Assembly: GCA_030762935.1 (NCBI GenBank)
Contig: CM060887.1
Span: 11,834,501 to 11,898,500, forward strand
DNA: 64,000 bases
Direction of reading: 5' to 3'
Source of the DNA: Hymenopus coronatus
Lineage: Eukaryota; Arthropoda; Insecta; Mantodea; Hymenopodidae
This document shows positions 25,101 to 40,700 of this stretch, piece by piece (the first letter of the stretch is position 1; every line of letters begins with the position of its first letter). A model generated the notes under the pieces. That model saw only the letters and a program-made list of their open reading frames with translations, did no database searches and was not told the DNA's origin. The position numbers were made by a program, and so were the translations under genes.

Positions 25101-28100
25101 TTTAGAAAAATCCGCCCACCCCAAACTACCCTCTGCATTTCGACATTTTCAAATTTCTAAAAACTGTTTTTAACTATTTTGATTTAAAATACCATATATT
25201 AAAGCTATTTACATGGCAAATAAAACATATCCCAATTTCTTGGTAATAGTTCCTTAAGTCATCATAAGAGATAGACAAAAACTAGCTGCACGTAAAAAAT
25301 GTAGATCTCATTTAAACCGCATAGCGACAGACTTTAAAAGGTTTGATTGTCGCTTTAGGCTAGTTTATTCTCTTGTTTATCTTCTTATTAGGAGCTAATG
25401 CTTATCTTGATTAGCATTATGTAGATAAAATATTACTCTTTTGCAAGAACACTTTATTAGCAGAACAGGTAAAGTTGTGAATAGAACACATCAGGTTTGT
25501 ATTGTTATTGAACGCGGGAAAAATAAGAGTCGTATAAGTTGTTTCGTGCACGCTCCATGACTTGTGAACGCTTAAATATGTAGCAACGATGTACAAAATC
25601 TGATGTGTTCCATTCACATGACTTTCTCTACATCTCTGCAACAAATTATTGTTAAAAATCTTATGCTTTATTTACATCATGCTAATTGAGAAAAATTAGC
25701 AGAAATAGCCTTATTACTTGCTTCCTTGTAAGTAGAAGCGAAATAAAGGAGTGCCTTAGGTTAAAGTGGTAGTCAAAAGCTGATTGCTATATGACTGAAA
25801 TTCATTTGTATGGACACAAGTTGACAAATTCCTGTATGAGAAAAGTATAAGTTTTTTAAAGGTGAAACCAAAAACAAGGAATGTCTCAAAAACTACCAAT
25901 TCTATGAAAAAAATGTATTTAACATAAATTGTGAGTTTTAACGTGCTGTACATTTGTTGTGTGGTAAATTTTGTCCATCTCTTGCGGTTTAGCAGTTATG
26001 CAAAATTCCGTAAAATTCATTCAGAATAAAGTAGTCTTCAGAGGCTATTCCCAGAAAATTCAGGATATACGTTTTATTTGTCAGCTAAATATCTTTAATA
26101 TACGATATTTTAATCAAAATCGTTAGAGCCGTTTTTAAGAAAATAAAAAAATACGAAAAAAATTCCACGTAAAAGTTAGGTTAGAGTGGGGGGATTTTTC
26201 ACAAAATCTTCGTGTCTCATCCCTGGAGGATACTAAACTTAAATACCAAGTTTGGTATTTTACCGACTTTTCGTTTTTGAGTTGTCGTTTACACAGACAC
26301 ACGGACCTATTTCTGAAAATGTATTTTTGGATACAGGGGACCTTAAAACATATTTCCGGTGAAATCTCAACATCGAATTTTTGGGTGGAGTGCAATACCT
26401 TCTCTACACACTATGTACATAGTACGTGCTGAGAAAGTAATGAGTGCATAACTTGCTTCGTGGATGCTGCATGACATTTAACTTGTGAAAACTTAAATAT
26501 GTAACAACGGTGTATAAAAAATTACTTGATTGTATATTTTAGTTGTCTGCATTGTTCATGTACTAAACATTTCAGCTATCTGTTATGGTTTACAACTTAC
26601 ACAAAATCCTACAACATTAATTATTAAGAATTAAGCTAACTTAACAACTTATGCAAAAAGAATTGAGGTGCAATTAAATACCATATTTATTTATTAGGCC
26701 TTTACATAACTGAATTTGTCAGGTGATACAGAATAAAATATATATTTAGCGGTTTTAAGAAACAAATGATATAAGTCAGTATTACAAAATAGTATATAGC
26801 GTACTAAGAAGTGTAAGTTATACTTATCAGACCGAGAATGCATATTGTGAATAAGAGGCCCATAAGTCAAGCATTCGTGGTTAGCGAATTACTTTTTGAA
26901 ATACTTGAAAAAACTGTAAAAAATAAAAAACAATAATAAATCAAAATTTCTTTCCAGTATTATATTGAACATTAAGAAAAAATCTGATGTGTTCGATTCA
27001 CATGACTTTCTCTACATCTCTGCATAAGATTATCGTTAGAAAGCTTATGCTTCTATTTACTTCATGCTAATCGAGAAAAAATAAGCAGAAATGGTCTTAT
27101 TACTTGCTTCCTTGTAAGCAGAAGTGAAATAGGGGAGTACCATAGGTTAAAGAGATAGTCAGAAGCTGGTTGCTATGTGACTGAAGTTCCTTTGTTTCTA
27201 TGGACAGGAGTTGACAAATTCCGGTATGAGTAAAGTAGACGTATTTTAAAGTGAAACCAATAAAATGGAATATCTCAAAAACGATCAACTCCACGAAAAA
27301 AATGTATATTACATAAATTGTGTATTTCAACGTGCTTTGCATGTTTTGTGTGGAAAGTTTTTGTCCATCTGCTACGGTTTAGCAGTTATGCAAAATTGCG
27401 TAAAATTAATCCAAAATAAAGTAGTTTTCAGAGGTTATTCCCAGAAAATTCCAGATATAGATTTTATTTGTCAGATAAATAACTTGAATATAGATATTAT
27501 TGTAATCAAAATCGTTGGAGCCGTTTTTGGGAAAATCACAATTTTGTTTTTAAAATAGTTCCATGAATAGGGTGGTTTTGGGTGGGGGGGATTTTTATCA
27601 AAATCTTCGTGTCGCATCTCTGGAAGATACTAATCTTAAATACCAAGTTTGGTATTTTACCGACTTTTCGTTTTTGAGTTATAGTGTTTACAGACACACG
27701 GACCTTTTTCCGAAAATTCATTTTGGATACGGGGACCTTTAAACATATTTCCGGTGAAATCTCGAGTTTACACTATGTATACGTGTAGAGAAAGTAAAAA
27801 TGAATTCTCGGTGTGAACAAATGAAAGGCTACACCTAAATTATATGGACAAAGCCTTCTTATACACTCTTTTGTTAATGCATTTTGCAATATATTCTTTA
27901 CTTGAAGTAGCTCATGTCTTGAGTGTTACGTCATTTCCTAATTGTACTGTAAGTATTAATGACCTCTCAAACTCTTACTGTAAGTACTTACAGTGCTTGT
28001 TGACTTGGCAATAAATAAATGGAATTGTAAATTTAGCTTACATTAACAAATATGTGTTCAGAATAATTAACCTACATATGAAGTATTTCAACAAATATTT

Positions 28101-31100
28101 CACCATAAGCTGTAATAGTTATATAAAAATTAAGTTATGAGAACAAATTGTAACAAAGATTATAAACAACAATAAAAGCTATAACAATATTTAGTGCTGC
28201 TATCAGGATTGAAAAAAACCCAGAAGCACCTTTGAATGCAAAAGTTTCTTTTATGACAGAGAGTAATAAACAGAAGATATGTTTGCAATGTCACTCTTAA
28301 TTACAAATATGTTATCTTTTAAACAGCCTTTCCGCAAATATGTGTTTCTACACTACTTACAAATCTGCAAGAGATATAGAGTTATCAGTGTTTGTCAATA
28401 AAATAAAAGTTCACTTCTTTTCTTCTCCTTTCAGCTGCGATGCCTCTAATTAACCTTCCTCCTTGAATGAACATTCTTCTGCCGGAATATCTTGAAAAGA
28501 GCTTGACAGGACTAGAATGGAAAGGAGACCACTTATGATCATTTATAAATTATTAGTCAAACAGGTTATTAGTGATACTCTTATTTATAATAGCTTCAGC
28601 AGGCCCGCGTGTCTACCTCATATTCAACAAGCCGCGAGTTCGAATCTTGCTAAGGGTGAGTTACTTGGGTAAACGTTTTAACTTTCTCTACACGTACCAT
28701 GTACATAGCGTATAGATAAGGTATTGCATTCCACCCAAAATTCGTTACCGAGATTTCACCGGAAATACATGTTTTGGGTCCCCCTGAATCCAAAAAAAGA
28801 ATTTTCAGAAAAAGGTCCGTGTGTGTGGTGTCTCTGGACAGCATAGATCAAAAACGAAAAGACCGTTAAATACCAAACTTGGTATTTAAGTTTGGTAAAT
28901 TCCAAGGATACGACACGAAGATTTTCAAGAAAATTCCCCCCACCTACCCTTTACATAGAGCTTTTTTCGAATTCTTAAAAATGGCTTTAACGATTTTGAT
29001 TAAAATATCTTATATTAAAGATATTTATCTAACAAATAAAATGTATGTCTTGAACTTTCTGGGAATAGCCTCTGAAGACTACTTTATCTTGAATCAATTT
29101 TACGGAATTTTGCATAAACTGCTAAACCGTAAGAGATGGACAAAAACTTCCACACAAAAAATGTAGAGCACTTTAAAACACACAATTTACGTTATACACA
29201 TTTTTTTCGTGGAGTTGATCGTTGTTTAGATATTCCTTGTTTTTGGTTTCAGCTTTGAAAAAGCTATACTTTTCTCATACAGGAATTTGTCAACTCCTTT
29301 CCATACAAACAAAGGAACTTCAGTCACATAGCAACCAGCTTTTGACTATCACTTTTACCTATGGTACTCCCTTATTTCGCCTCTACTTACAAGGAATCTA
29401 GTAATAAGACTATTTCTGTTATTTTTACTTTCTCTATACTCACTATGTACGTAGCGTATAGAGAACGTATTGCACATCACCAAAAAATTCGATACCGAGA
29501 TTTCACCGGAAATATATGTTTTAGGGTCCCCTGTATCCAAAAAAAGTATTTTCAGAAAAAGGTCCGTGAGTCTGTGAACACGATAACTCGAAAACGAAAA
29601 GTCGATAAAATACCAAATTTTGTATTTAAGTTTAGTATCTTCTAGGGCTGCGACACGAACATTTTGAGAAAAATCCCCCCACCCTAAGCTACCCTTTACA
29701 TGGAACGTTTTTCGAAAAGTTTGATTTTCTAAAAAATGGCTCTAACGATTTTGATTAAAATATCGTATATTAAAGTTATTTACCTGACAAATAAAATCTA
29801 TATTTTGAATTTTCTGGGAATAGCCCCTGATGACTACTTTATTCTGGATGAGATTTTCATAACTACTAAACCGTAAGAGATGGACAAAAAATTAACCCAC
29901 AAAAAATGTAGAGCACGTTAAAACACACAATTTATGTTATATACCTTTTTTTCGTGGAGTTGATCGTTTTTGAGATATTCCTTTTTCTTGGTTTCTGCTT
30001 TGAAAAACGTATACTTTTCTCATACAGTAATTTGTCAACTCCTGTCCATACAAACAAAGGAACATCAGTCACATAGCAACCAGCTTTTGGCTTTCTCTTT
30101 AACATATGGTACTCCCTTATTTCGCTTCTACTTACAATAAAGCAAGAAATAAGACTATTTCTGCTAATTTTTCTCGATTAGCATGAAATAAATGAAAAGC
30201 TTATTAACAATAATAGAGAAAGACATGTGAATGGAACACATCAGATTTTTTTACTTTCTCTACTCGTACTATGTACATAGTGTATAGAGAAGGTATTGCA
30301 CTCCACCCAAAAACTCGATACCGAGATTTCACCAGAAATATATGTTTTAGGGTTCCCTGTATCCAAAAAAAGCATTTTCACAAAAATGTGCCTGTGTCCG
30401 TGTCTGTGAACGCGATAATTCGAAAACGAAAAGTCGATAAAATACCAAACTTGGTGTTTAAGTTTAGTTTCTTCTAGGGATGCGACACGAAGATTTTGAG
30501 AAAAATCCCCCAACCCAAAACTACCCTTTACATGGAACTTTTTTCGAAAATTTTGATTTTCTAAAAAATGGCTCTAACGCTTTTGATTAAACCATCATAT
30601 ATTAGAGTTATTTACCTGACAAATAAAATGTATATTTTGAATTTTCTGGGAATAGCCTCTGAAGACTACTTTATTCTGAGTGAATTTTACGTAATTTTGC
30701 ATAACTGTAAACCGTAAGAGATAGACAAAAAGTTACCACACAAAAAATGTAGAAGACATTAAAACACAATTTATGTTGCATACATCTTTTTCGTGGAATT
30801 GATCGTTTTTGAGATATTCCTTGTTTTTGTTTTCAGGCGCGAAAAACTTAACTTTTCTCATACAGAAATTTGTCAACTCTTGTCCATACAAACAAAGGAA
30901 CTTTAGTCACATAGCAACCAGCTGTTGACTATCGCTTTAACCTATGCTACTCCCTTATTTCCCTTCTACTTACAAGAAAGCAAGTAATAAGACTATTTCT
31001 GCTAATTTTTTGTCGATTAGCATGAAGTAAATAGAAGCATGAGCTTCTTAAATTTAATTTGTTGCAGAGATGTAGAGAAAGTCATGTGAATGGAACACAT

Positions 31101-34100
31101 CAGACTTTTTTCTCGATTAGCATGAAGTAAATAGAAGCATAAGCTTTTTAACAATAATTTGTTACAAATATGTAGAGTAAGTAATGTGAATGGAACATAT
31201 CAGATTTTTCTCAGGGGTTTCCCTTATCTCGAGAAGACGAATGTCGAGTAACTATAACCTCCCTGGACCCCGAGATCATTTGAGCATATTTTCACCAATT
31301 TCGTTCATCATTCAATATGAAAAAACACAACAACAACAACAACAATAATAACAATGATCCGATGTGTGACATTCACGTGACTTTCTCTTGTACAAACTAT
31401 TCTTTCAAAAGCTTACTCTTCAATGTTTTTCGTGCTAATGTGGTGGGTCTGTGAAATTTGGAAAATCCACAATATAGAAGATATCTTTTGAAATTCATAT
31501 CAGTTATCATAAACAGTAATAGTGATATTTGTGCCATGTATCAAACTTTCAGCTTGCATGGCCTTTTAAATAACAACTTTTTACTTTCTCTACACTTACC
31601 TACTATGTACATAGTGTATAGAAAAAGTATTGAATTCCACCCAAAAATTCATTACCGAGATTTCACCGGAAATATGTGTTTTTAGGTCCCGTGAATCCAA
31701 AAGAAGCATTTTTAGAAAAAGGTCCGCGCGTGTGTGGATGTGTCTGGGTCTGTGACTGTGGAGAGCATCGCTCAAAAAAAAAGTTCGTTAAATACCAAAC
31801 TTGGCATTTACGTTTGGTGTCTTCTAGGGATGCAACATGATTTTCAATAAAATCCCCATCACAAACTACCCTATGTGGAAAAAAGTTCGAAAATGTTGGT
31901 TTTCTCAAAAATGGCTCTAACGATTTTGTTTAAAATCTCTTACATCTAAGATATTTACATAACAAATAAAACGTATATGTTGAATTTTCTGGGAATAGCC
32001 TCTGAAGACCTCTTTATTCTGCATTACTGGTAAACCATAAGAGATAGACAAAAACATACTACACAAAAAATGTAGGTCTCGTTAAAACACATATTATCAG
32101 CAAGATGAAAACACTCACGGTATTACTTATGAAAATCTTCGTGTCGCGTCCTTGGAAAATACCAACTTAAATATCAAGTTTGGTATTTAAGTTTTTTCAT
32201 TTTCAGTAATGTTGTCTATACACACACGCGCGCGCGCGCGCGCGCGGAACTTTTTCTAAAAATGCTTTTTTTGACTCAGAGGACCTCAAAATGTATATTT
32301 CCGGTAAACTCTCGACATTGTATTTTCGGGTGGAATACAATACCTTCTCTAGCTACTATTTGTATTGTACATACGTGCTATAGAAAGTAAAATATTTTTT
32401 AGAAAGTGGAATACTTCTTAAAATACATTAGTATTCTATTAGGGTCATTAGGCTTAGCTTTAGTACATTCCTGCATTAGAAATCTAGCAATGTTAACACT
32501 GAGGTAGTGGGATGGCTTGACATTCAAAGTTGTGCATCTATTTGGTAATTTGTCCTTTAAGACATTAATAGTATATTATCTATATGAGATTTTTTATAGC
32601 ACCACGACTCTTGACTTTTGCAATAAAAATTCACATACTTTATATAATGTGGATATAGTTTATGGCGTTTTCTTTGATACGTATAGTTCCGTAGAAAAGC
32701 TGTCAGGGAAAATTGGAATTTAGACGAGCAGATCCATTGGCTAAACTTTGCGTTCGCTCGACCGTAAATTGCTTCACTCCTCTACTTATAAAAAATCTGA
32801 CGTGTTCCATTCACATGACTTTCTCTACATCTCTGTAACAAATTATTGTTAAAAAGCTTCGAGAAGAAATTAGCAGAACTAGTCTTATTACTTGCTTCCT
32901 TGTAAGTAGAAGCGAAATAAGGGAGTACCATAGGTTAAAGAGATAGTCAAAAGCTGGTTGCTATGTCACTGAAGTTACTTTGTTTGTATGGACAGGAGTT
33001 GACAAATTCCTGTATGAGAAAAGTATACGTTTTTCAAAGCTGAAACCAAAAATAAGAAATATCTCAAAAACGAACAGCTCCACGAAAAAAAAGTATATTA
33101 CGTAAATTGTGTGTTTTAAAGTGTTCAATGTTTTTTGTGTGGTAAGTTTTTTTCCATCTCTTACGGTTTAGCAGTTATACAAAATTCCGTAAAGTTCATC
33201 CAGAATAAAGAGGTCTTTAGAGATTATTCCCAGAAAATTCAAGATATACGTTTTATTTGTAATAGAAACATCTTTAATATATGGTATTTCAATAAAAATC
33301 GTTACAGTCATTTTTTAGAAAATCAAAATTTTTCCATGTAAACGGTAGTTGGGAGTGAGGGGATTTTCTTGAAAATCTTCGTGTCGCATCCTTGGAAGAT
33401 ACTAAACTTAAATACAAAGTTTGGTATTTAACGGAGCTTTCGTTTTTGAGCTATGCTGCCCACAGACACACACACGCACATAGACACACACACGAACATT
33501 TTTTCTAAAAATTCTTTTTTTGGATTCAGGTTGTCTCAAAACATGCATTTATGTGAAATCTCTGTATTGAATTTTTGGGTGCATTACAATACCTTCTCTA
33601 TACCATATGTACATAGTATGTGTAGAAAAAGTAAAAAACATTCCTCGGCTAAGCTTTGCAGCTTAAGATCCCCAACAAAGTATGGTGGTATTTATTAGTT
33701 GGAAAACAACAGCGATAACTAGAAATTATATGTGCAGGTAAGATCGGCAAACTGCTGCCGCGCATAACTATATATATCGAAGAATTTCCTAAAGTTAACA
33801 ATCAGGCTGCTTTTAATTTCAGAAGTTCCTCGGTCATTACCTCTGTAATTCATATTTTCTGAAAAATAAGCAACTTTGGCATATGATCTGCTCTGATATT
33901 GTTCTTGTTATGGCGTAACTGATTGGACAGCCTGCCAACTGTCGACATTCGTACCTAGTATTTTGTTTCTGCTGGCAAAACTCAGGTGAATTAGAACAGC
34001 CACTCCTTCGAGGCGACCAGAGATATACAGAGAATATATAGGACATGCCTTATCCGTATGTATTATGGTTGATGAAGCACGTTTTTGTCAAGCCGCCATA

Positions 34101-34272
34101 TTTTGATTCTACACTTTTTAATAAGTATGGCTTTTGTGGGTTAAATGTGCAACCAAGAATAAGATTTTGTGGTGTTAGATGTCATTTTAACCAGTGCATT
34201 TGTACTGTAAGTTTAAAACCATATAATGGTGAATACCTATGTGATGTTTGGTTTTAATTTCTCGTATAGCAG

Positions 34273-34303
<31 letters not shown>

Positions 34304-34740
34304 AAAAGGAAATCTTTCAATAGATGGTTAGCGTACTTATTTAAGTGATTTTGTGGTGTTAAATTTTCAATTAAGCAGTAAATTTAGATTGTAGTTTTAA
34401 AACAGTATATAAGGCCAATACGTGTGTGGTGTTGGTTGTAGTTTCTCGAATAGAAGAAGCAAAAACAAGGAAAGAGAAATTCGTAGACAAAATTGGCAAC
34501 CTACTCTGATTTACAAGAAACCTCTTGCTAATTCACCCATTTAGCAGCTATCACGAGAACTAATTATCAAATTATGTGCTTATCATACCCGAACTGTGAG
34601 AATAGGGGACGTGTTTCACGGGCTCGGAATGCAATACATGGAGTCCACAGTGAAAGTTATTATAATCTTTGCGATAATCTCTGATACTTGTAACCCCTTT
34701 TTGATGTGCACTTAACATTGATTCCAAGCCTTTCCTAAAC

Positions 34741-34779
<39 letters not shown>

Positions 34780-37700
34780 ACGTACATTCATTCTAATATG
34801 ACAGTCTCATACATATATTCAGTTTTAGACCAAGAAATTAGAACAAAATTAAGTTATGACCTTGCCGGATGTTTACTGCCATAATACCTAATTATGAATA
34901 CTAACTTCTGACTTGCCAAAAATGTGATTGTATTAAATATTCCTCCAACTAAAGATGTCTCCCCTTCCATTGCCCTTTGTTCTTTACTTCAAAAACTTGG
35001 AAAAACTTAATTTGACAGATGTTGCGTATGGTGTATATGGTAAGATGGCGGCTGGACACATTTCCGCTCTGTGGAGGCGACATCCCTACAACTGCACTAA
35101 TTTGATTCGCGCCAAAGAGATGACGTTAGGCTGTTTTAACTGTCTGTGGAGTGATGGCAGTGCAGTCTCTATTGCTATATATTTTCAGTTTTACTGTTTT
35201 TTGTTTTGTTTTTTTAATTTTTTAATTTGTATAGCCCCCTTTAACATCAATGGTCGCCGGGGGCTTTGACTTGTGAAACTGTAGGTTCAGAACATTAGGT
35301 TAATCAACTTTATATTACTAAACACACGCACATTCACTCGCACATACAAACTTTCAGATCCTATGGGGGCTAGGGAATAATTGTGATTAAAGAATAATTC
35401 CCCGCCCCAGCCGGGAATCGAACCCGGGACCTCCGGATGAGAACAGTTTTACTGTTGTTTAGACTGAAGTTGGAACTTTGTGTTGTGATATTTGATGTCC
35501 GATCCGGTATTTACTGTGGCGATTGAGGGAAACCATGAACATAATTTGACCCACGGGATTTAAAGCGGGGACCTTCCGAAAGACGCCTACAGACGTTACT
35601 TCTGAGCCATTCCGCTCGGTAATTCTCTCGGTTGTTAATTTTAAAATCTGATATGTTCCATTCACATGAATTTCACTACCTATTCTGCAACAAACTATTT
35701 TTACTAAGGCTTATTTGTCTATATACTTCACACATTAACAACAATAGTCATAAGCTCCATGTAGGTTCAAAGGAAATAAGGAATACACTAGGCTAAAGTG
35801 ATAGTGAAATCTTTTAACAGCTTATCATTACCTGATGACTGGTAATTCCATATTGTCCTTGCATGCACAGGATGGGGAAGGAAAGAATGATGCATTGTCA
35901 TTTGAGAAAAGTGTAGGAATTGGGAAATTTAAGCCAAGAACAAGAATAGTGACATTTTGTCTGTACTTTCCAGTTATGCAAATGTCATCTGAACTTCTGA
36001 GCCTACTCCCAGGAAATTCAAGATATGCATTTATTTGTGACGCAAATATTTTTGACATATGGCTTTTTAATCAAAATCGTTAGAGCCATTTTTGAGGAAA
36101 TTAAAATACCGAAAAATCTTCCATGTAAAGGGTAGTTCGGGGTGGGGAATTTTCTTTAAAATCTTTGTGTTGCATAGTTGGAAGATACTGAACAATACTA
36201 ACTTTCGTGCTTAACCGATCTTTCGTTTTGAGTTAAGCAGTTCACAGACCATATTGACCTTTATCTAAAAATGCACTTTTTATAAATCAGGGGTGCTCAA
36301 AATATGTATTTTCGGTGAAATCTTGATACCAATTTTTTGGGTGGTATGCAGTAGCTTCTCTTCCTACTATGTACTTTGTATGAAGTAGAGTAAGTAAAAA
36401 TATTAGTTCATAATTTCTAATATTAGCACCCACACCACACACACATGCACCCATACAAGTACACAATCATACAGGATTTGTCTTATTACTTTCTCTACAC
36501 GTACTATATACATAGTGTATAGAGAAGATATTGTATTGCACTAAAAAATTCGATAGCGAGATTTCACCGGAAATGTATGTTTTGAGACCCCTGAATCAAA
36601 AAAAAGCATTTTAAGAAAAAAGTCCGTGCTTGTGTGTATGTCCGGGGGCAGCATTGCTTAAAATGAAAATTCTGTTAAATACCTTACTTGATATTTAGGT
36701 TCAATATCTCCCAAAGCTGCGACACCCCCAAGTACCCTTTACATGGAAAACAATTCGAAAATGTTGACTTTATCAAAAATGGCTCTAATGATAACTATGA
36801 TGACAAATAAAATATATATCTTGAATTTTCTAGGAATAGCCTCTAAGGACCTCTTTATTCTGGGATGATTTTTTTTCTTTAATTTTGCATAACTGGTACA
36901 CCATAAGAGGTAGGCAAAAACCTAATACAAAAAATGTAGAACTTCTTAAGGCACACAATTTATGTAATACACGTTTTTTCCTGGAGTTAACGTTTTCGAA
37001 ATATTCCTTGTTATTGGTTGAGTTTTAAAACACTTGAACATTTCTCATGTGGGAACTTGTCAACTCCTGGCCATGCAAAAAACGGATTTCAATCCCATAG
37101 CAACCACATTTTAAAACATGTGACTGTCACTTTAGCCTAGTGTATTCCCTTCTACTTATAAGGAGCTAAGCAATAAGACCGTTTCTGCTAATATTAATCT
37201 TGATTAGCATGACATGTATAGAAGAATTAGCTTATTAACAGTAATTTGTTATAGAGATGTAGCGAAGGTCATGTGAATGGAACACACCAGATTTTTAACA
37301 GGAAAATTTTGTGGAGAAACAACTATTTTGACCTCCATAGCATTCTCAATTGAAAGTCAAGGTCTTCTTCTCAAGCATGTTCTTTTTTAACTCCAATGTG
37401 TTTGCATTCAAGGAGACAGGCTTTGAAAACCCTTTCTAATGTTTTAGTAATTCATGAAGATGTTCATCTCAATGGTGAAAGAATTATTAAAACTGGTTGA
37501 GCAACTTTTGAGGTTACCCTACATGCATGTGTGTGCACACAGTTCTGTCTCTTTATGACACTGATATAGATTTTACTGTGGGTATAGAAAGAATATAGTA
37601 GGCTTCAGTGATAGTCAATTTTTACTTTCTCTACATGTACTATGTACATAGTGTATAGAGAAGGTATTGCACTCCATCCAAAAATTCGATACCCAGATTT

Positions 37701-40700
37701 CACCGGAAATATATGTTTTAGGGTCCCCTTTATAAAGAAAGAAAGTATTTTGAGAAAAACGTCCATGTGTGTGTGTGTGTCTGTCTGTGAACACGATAAC
37801 TCAAAAACGAAAAGTTGGTAAAACAGAAAACTTGGTATTGAAGTTTAGTATCTTCCAGGGATGCGACACAAAGATTTTGAGAAAAATTCCCCCACCCCAA
37901 ACTACCCTTTACATGGAACCTTTTTCGAAAATGTTGATTTTCTTAAAAATGGCTAATGATTTTGATGAAAATATCGTATATTAAAGATATTTACCTGACA
38001 AATAAAATGTATATCTTGAATTTTCTGGAATAGCCTCTGAATGAATTTTACGAAATTTTGCATAACTGCTAAACCCTAAGAGTTGACCCAAAACTTACCA
38101 CACAAAAAATGTAGAGAATGTTAAAACACACAATTTATATTATATATATTTTTTTCGTGGAGTTGATCATTTTTTAGATATTCCTTATTTTTGGTTTCAT
38201 CTTTAAAAACTTACACTTTTCTCAAACAGGAAGTTGTCAACTCCTGTCCATACAACAAAGGAACTTCAGTCACATAGCAACCAGCTTTTGACTATCACTT
38301 TAGCCTATAGCACTCCCTTATTTCGCTTCTACTTCCAAGGAAATAAGTAATAAGACTATTTCTGTTATTTTTTTCTCGATTAGCATGAAGTAAATAGAAG
38401 CATAAACTTTTTAACAATAATTTGTTGCAGAAATGTAGAGAAAGTCATGTGAGTGGATCACATAAGATTTTTTAAAAGTGGTCACCATGAAATGCTTTGA
38501 AAGTCTTGTTCTCTTTGCATGGCCAAGAAAAAAAATAATGAATGTGAGAAATCACTTGAAAAATCCAAAAATTTGATTCTTAATAATATTTTCGAAACAT
38601 TGATTCTCTTAACATTGCTTTTAGTATTTTTTCATACTATACAAATTTCATTTTATTAATGGAATTTAAATATATTTAAATATTTTTTGTATTCTTTTTT
38701 ACAGGATTTTATTATTATTTTCGTTTTATTTATTATGTTTTATAAGTTCTCAACATTTCAAATCGACATTAAAATGTACCTATAAATAGTTAATGCCACA
38801 AAAATATTTATTTTGCATAAGTGCCATGGTGTAACAAGATATTTTAAATTTTTATGTGATCATTTTTTTTTTATTGCCCTTTAACATCTAAGGTCATATC
38901 GGGGGCTTTCTCAAACACACACAAGGGGGAAGTATTGTATTAGATAAAGAAGAGCCAAAAAATAACAATATTCATAAGTATTGATTAAGAAACAATAATG
39001 AGTGCTTTGGATCTACTTTAGGGATAGCTTAAATAATCAAGATGTGAGAAGTATGTGGAAACAACTATTTAATAAGTTCTAAGGGAATAAAAATCATTAA
39101 AATAAGAAAGGAATCTTAAAATTTGTGAAGAAAGTACTTGTAAGAAAAAGCATTGTATAGTGTAGAAGAATATAAATTAAGTACTACTAGGTAAATTAAG
39201 CTTTAAGTATGTATGTGTGTGCATGTGTGTGTGCCTGATATGTCCTTTAAAGATTGTTTTAAAGGATGAATAAAATGAGTTAATGTGAAAAAACAATTAT
39301 CTCACAATGATTGAGCTAATAGTTGTTTGAAAACTATGCAGCCTGGGACTTAAAGACTTATGAATGACATTGGGCTGTGTCATCTCAAAATAATTTGATA
39401 TCTCCTTGTGTGGTTTACCAAGAAATACACAAGTGAGTTATGGAATTTAATGCTTGTATCTGTACGTTACTATGCTAGCTGAGTGGTGCAACTGGACAGA
39501 GACCAGAACCATGGTTCAAATCCTGGCAATGGCAATGAATTTTTCAGTCTGATTCTACATTTCCAGAAGTTGAATTAAAGCGTACAGCAACAGAGGAGTA
39601 AAAGGGAGGCAGATTTTCTAATGTAGAATTATGGTTTAGATCCGTTGCTATATTTGCGTGAAGGAAGCTCCAAAGTAATTTGTGAATAGTTTGCATTTAT
39701 CAACATCGCTCGTGTTATGTTGTATTTTGTGATGTAATGGTGTAACAATAGTTCTACATTTCCTTCCACATGCTGCAGACTAAATAAAAAATATTGAGAG
39801 AGATGGCGCTGGTAAGAGTAGCATCTGTATTAATCGAGAGCATGCTTGGTCTTTCTGGTTAGTTTTCTTCATGCTCAACGTTTTTCACATAGAAGATGGA
39901 TAATATACATGGAAAGTTTTGTAAGAATAGTCTGATTACAGAATAGGTTGAGAAAGTCATGTGAATGAAAACATTACTTTTTTTTTTCTTTTTTTTTTTT
40001 TTCTTGTGTTCATGCTAAGAGCACAGAATTTCAAAGGCATCGCATAGTGATCTCCTTTATAAAACTATGAATATCGCTTGAGTGTACTATATTCATCTTA
40101 TACTTACAATAAAATGTGTAAATGCATAATGAAAGTTTATATTGATTAACAATAAGTAGATAGACAAATAAACATTTGTAAGAACAACTTGATCAAAAGT
40201 GCTCATTGAGCAGAGAAAGTCATGCAACACAAATGTTTTAGGATAATTAGAGTCAGACTGAGAAATTCAATGCCATAGTTGGGATTTGAACCACAGATCT
40301 CCCAGTCTGTAGCTGATTGCTCTGCCACTGAGCTACTATGGCAATATGCCAGCACGGCATTAAATTCCTCAACTGGCTCGCATATTTCCCGGTAAACCAC
40401 TAGGTGATCTCAAATTATACTCCAAATGGCGACTTACAATGTCGTAACTACATACTTTAAGTCACTCAACTGACTTGCATGATTGCTTATCCAACTCTTG
40501 ACCTACACACAGCTTGTGTGAAAAAAAACAATTAAATTAACAATAATTGACCATAATAGTTAGCTATACTATGAAGCCTGGGACTTAAAGTACTTACGAA
40601 ATTGTAAGTCGCCATTGGGGTATGTCATCTCAAAAATTATTTGAGATTATCTTGTGCTATTTACCGGGAAACATGTGAGTCAGTTAATCTATGGCACTGA

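Noticed and set aside
34955..35269. 104-codon plus-strand ORF
   Set aside because: Its last part is SINE S1 sequence and the first part has no recognisable domain.
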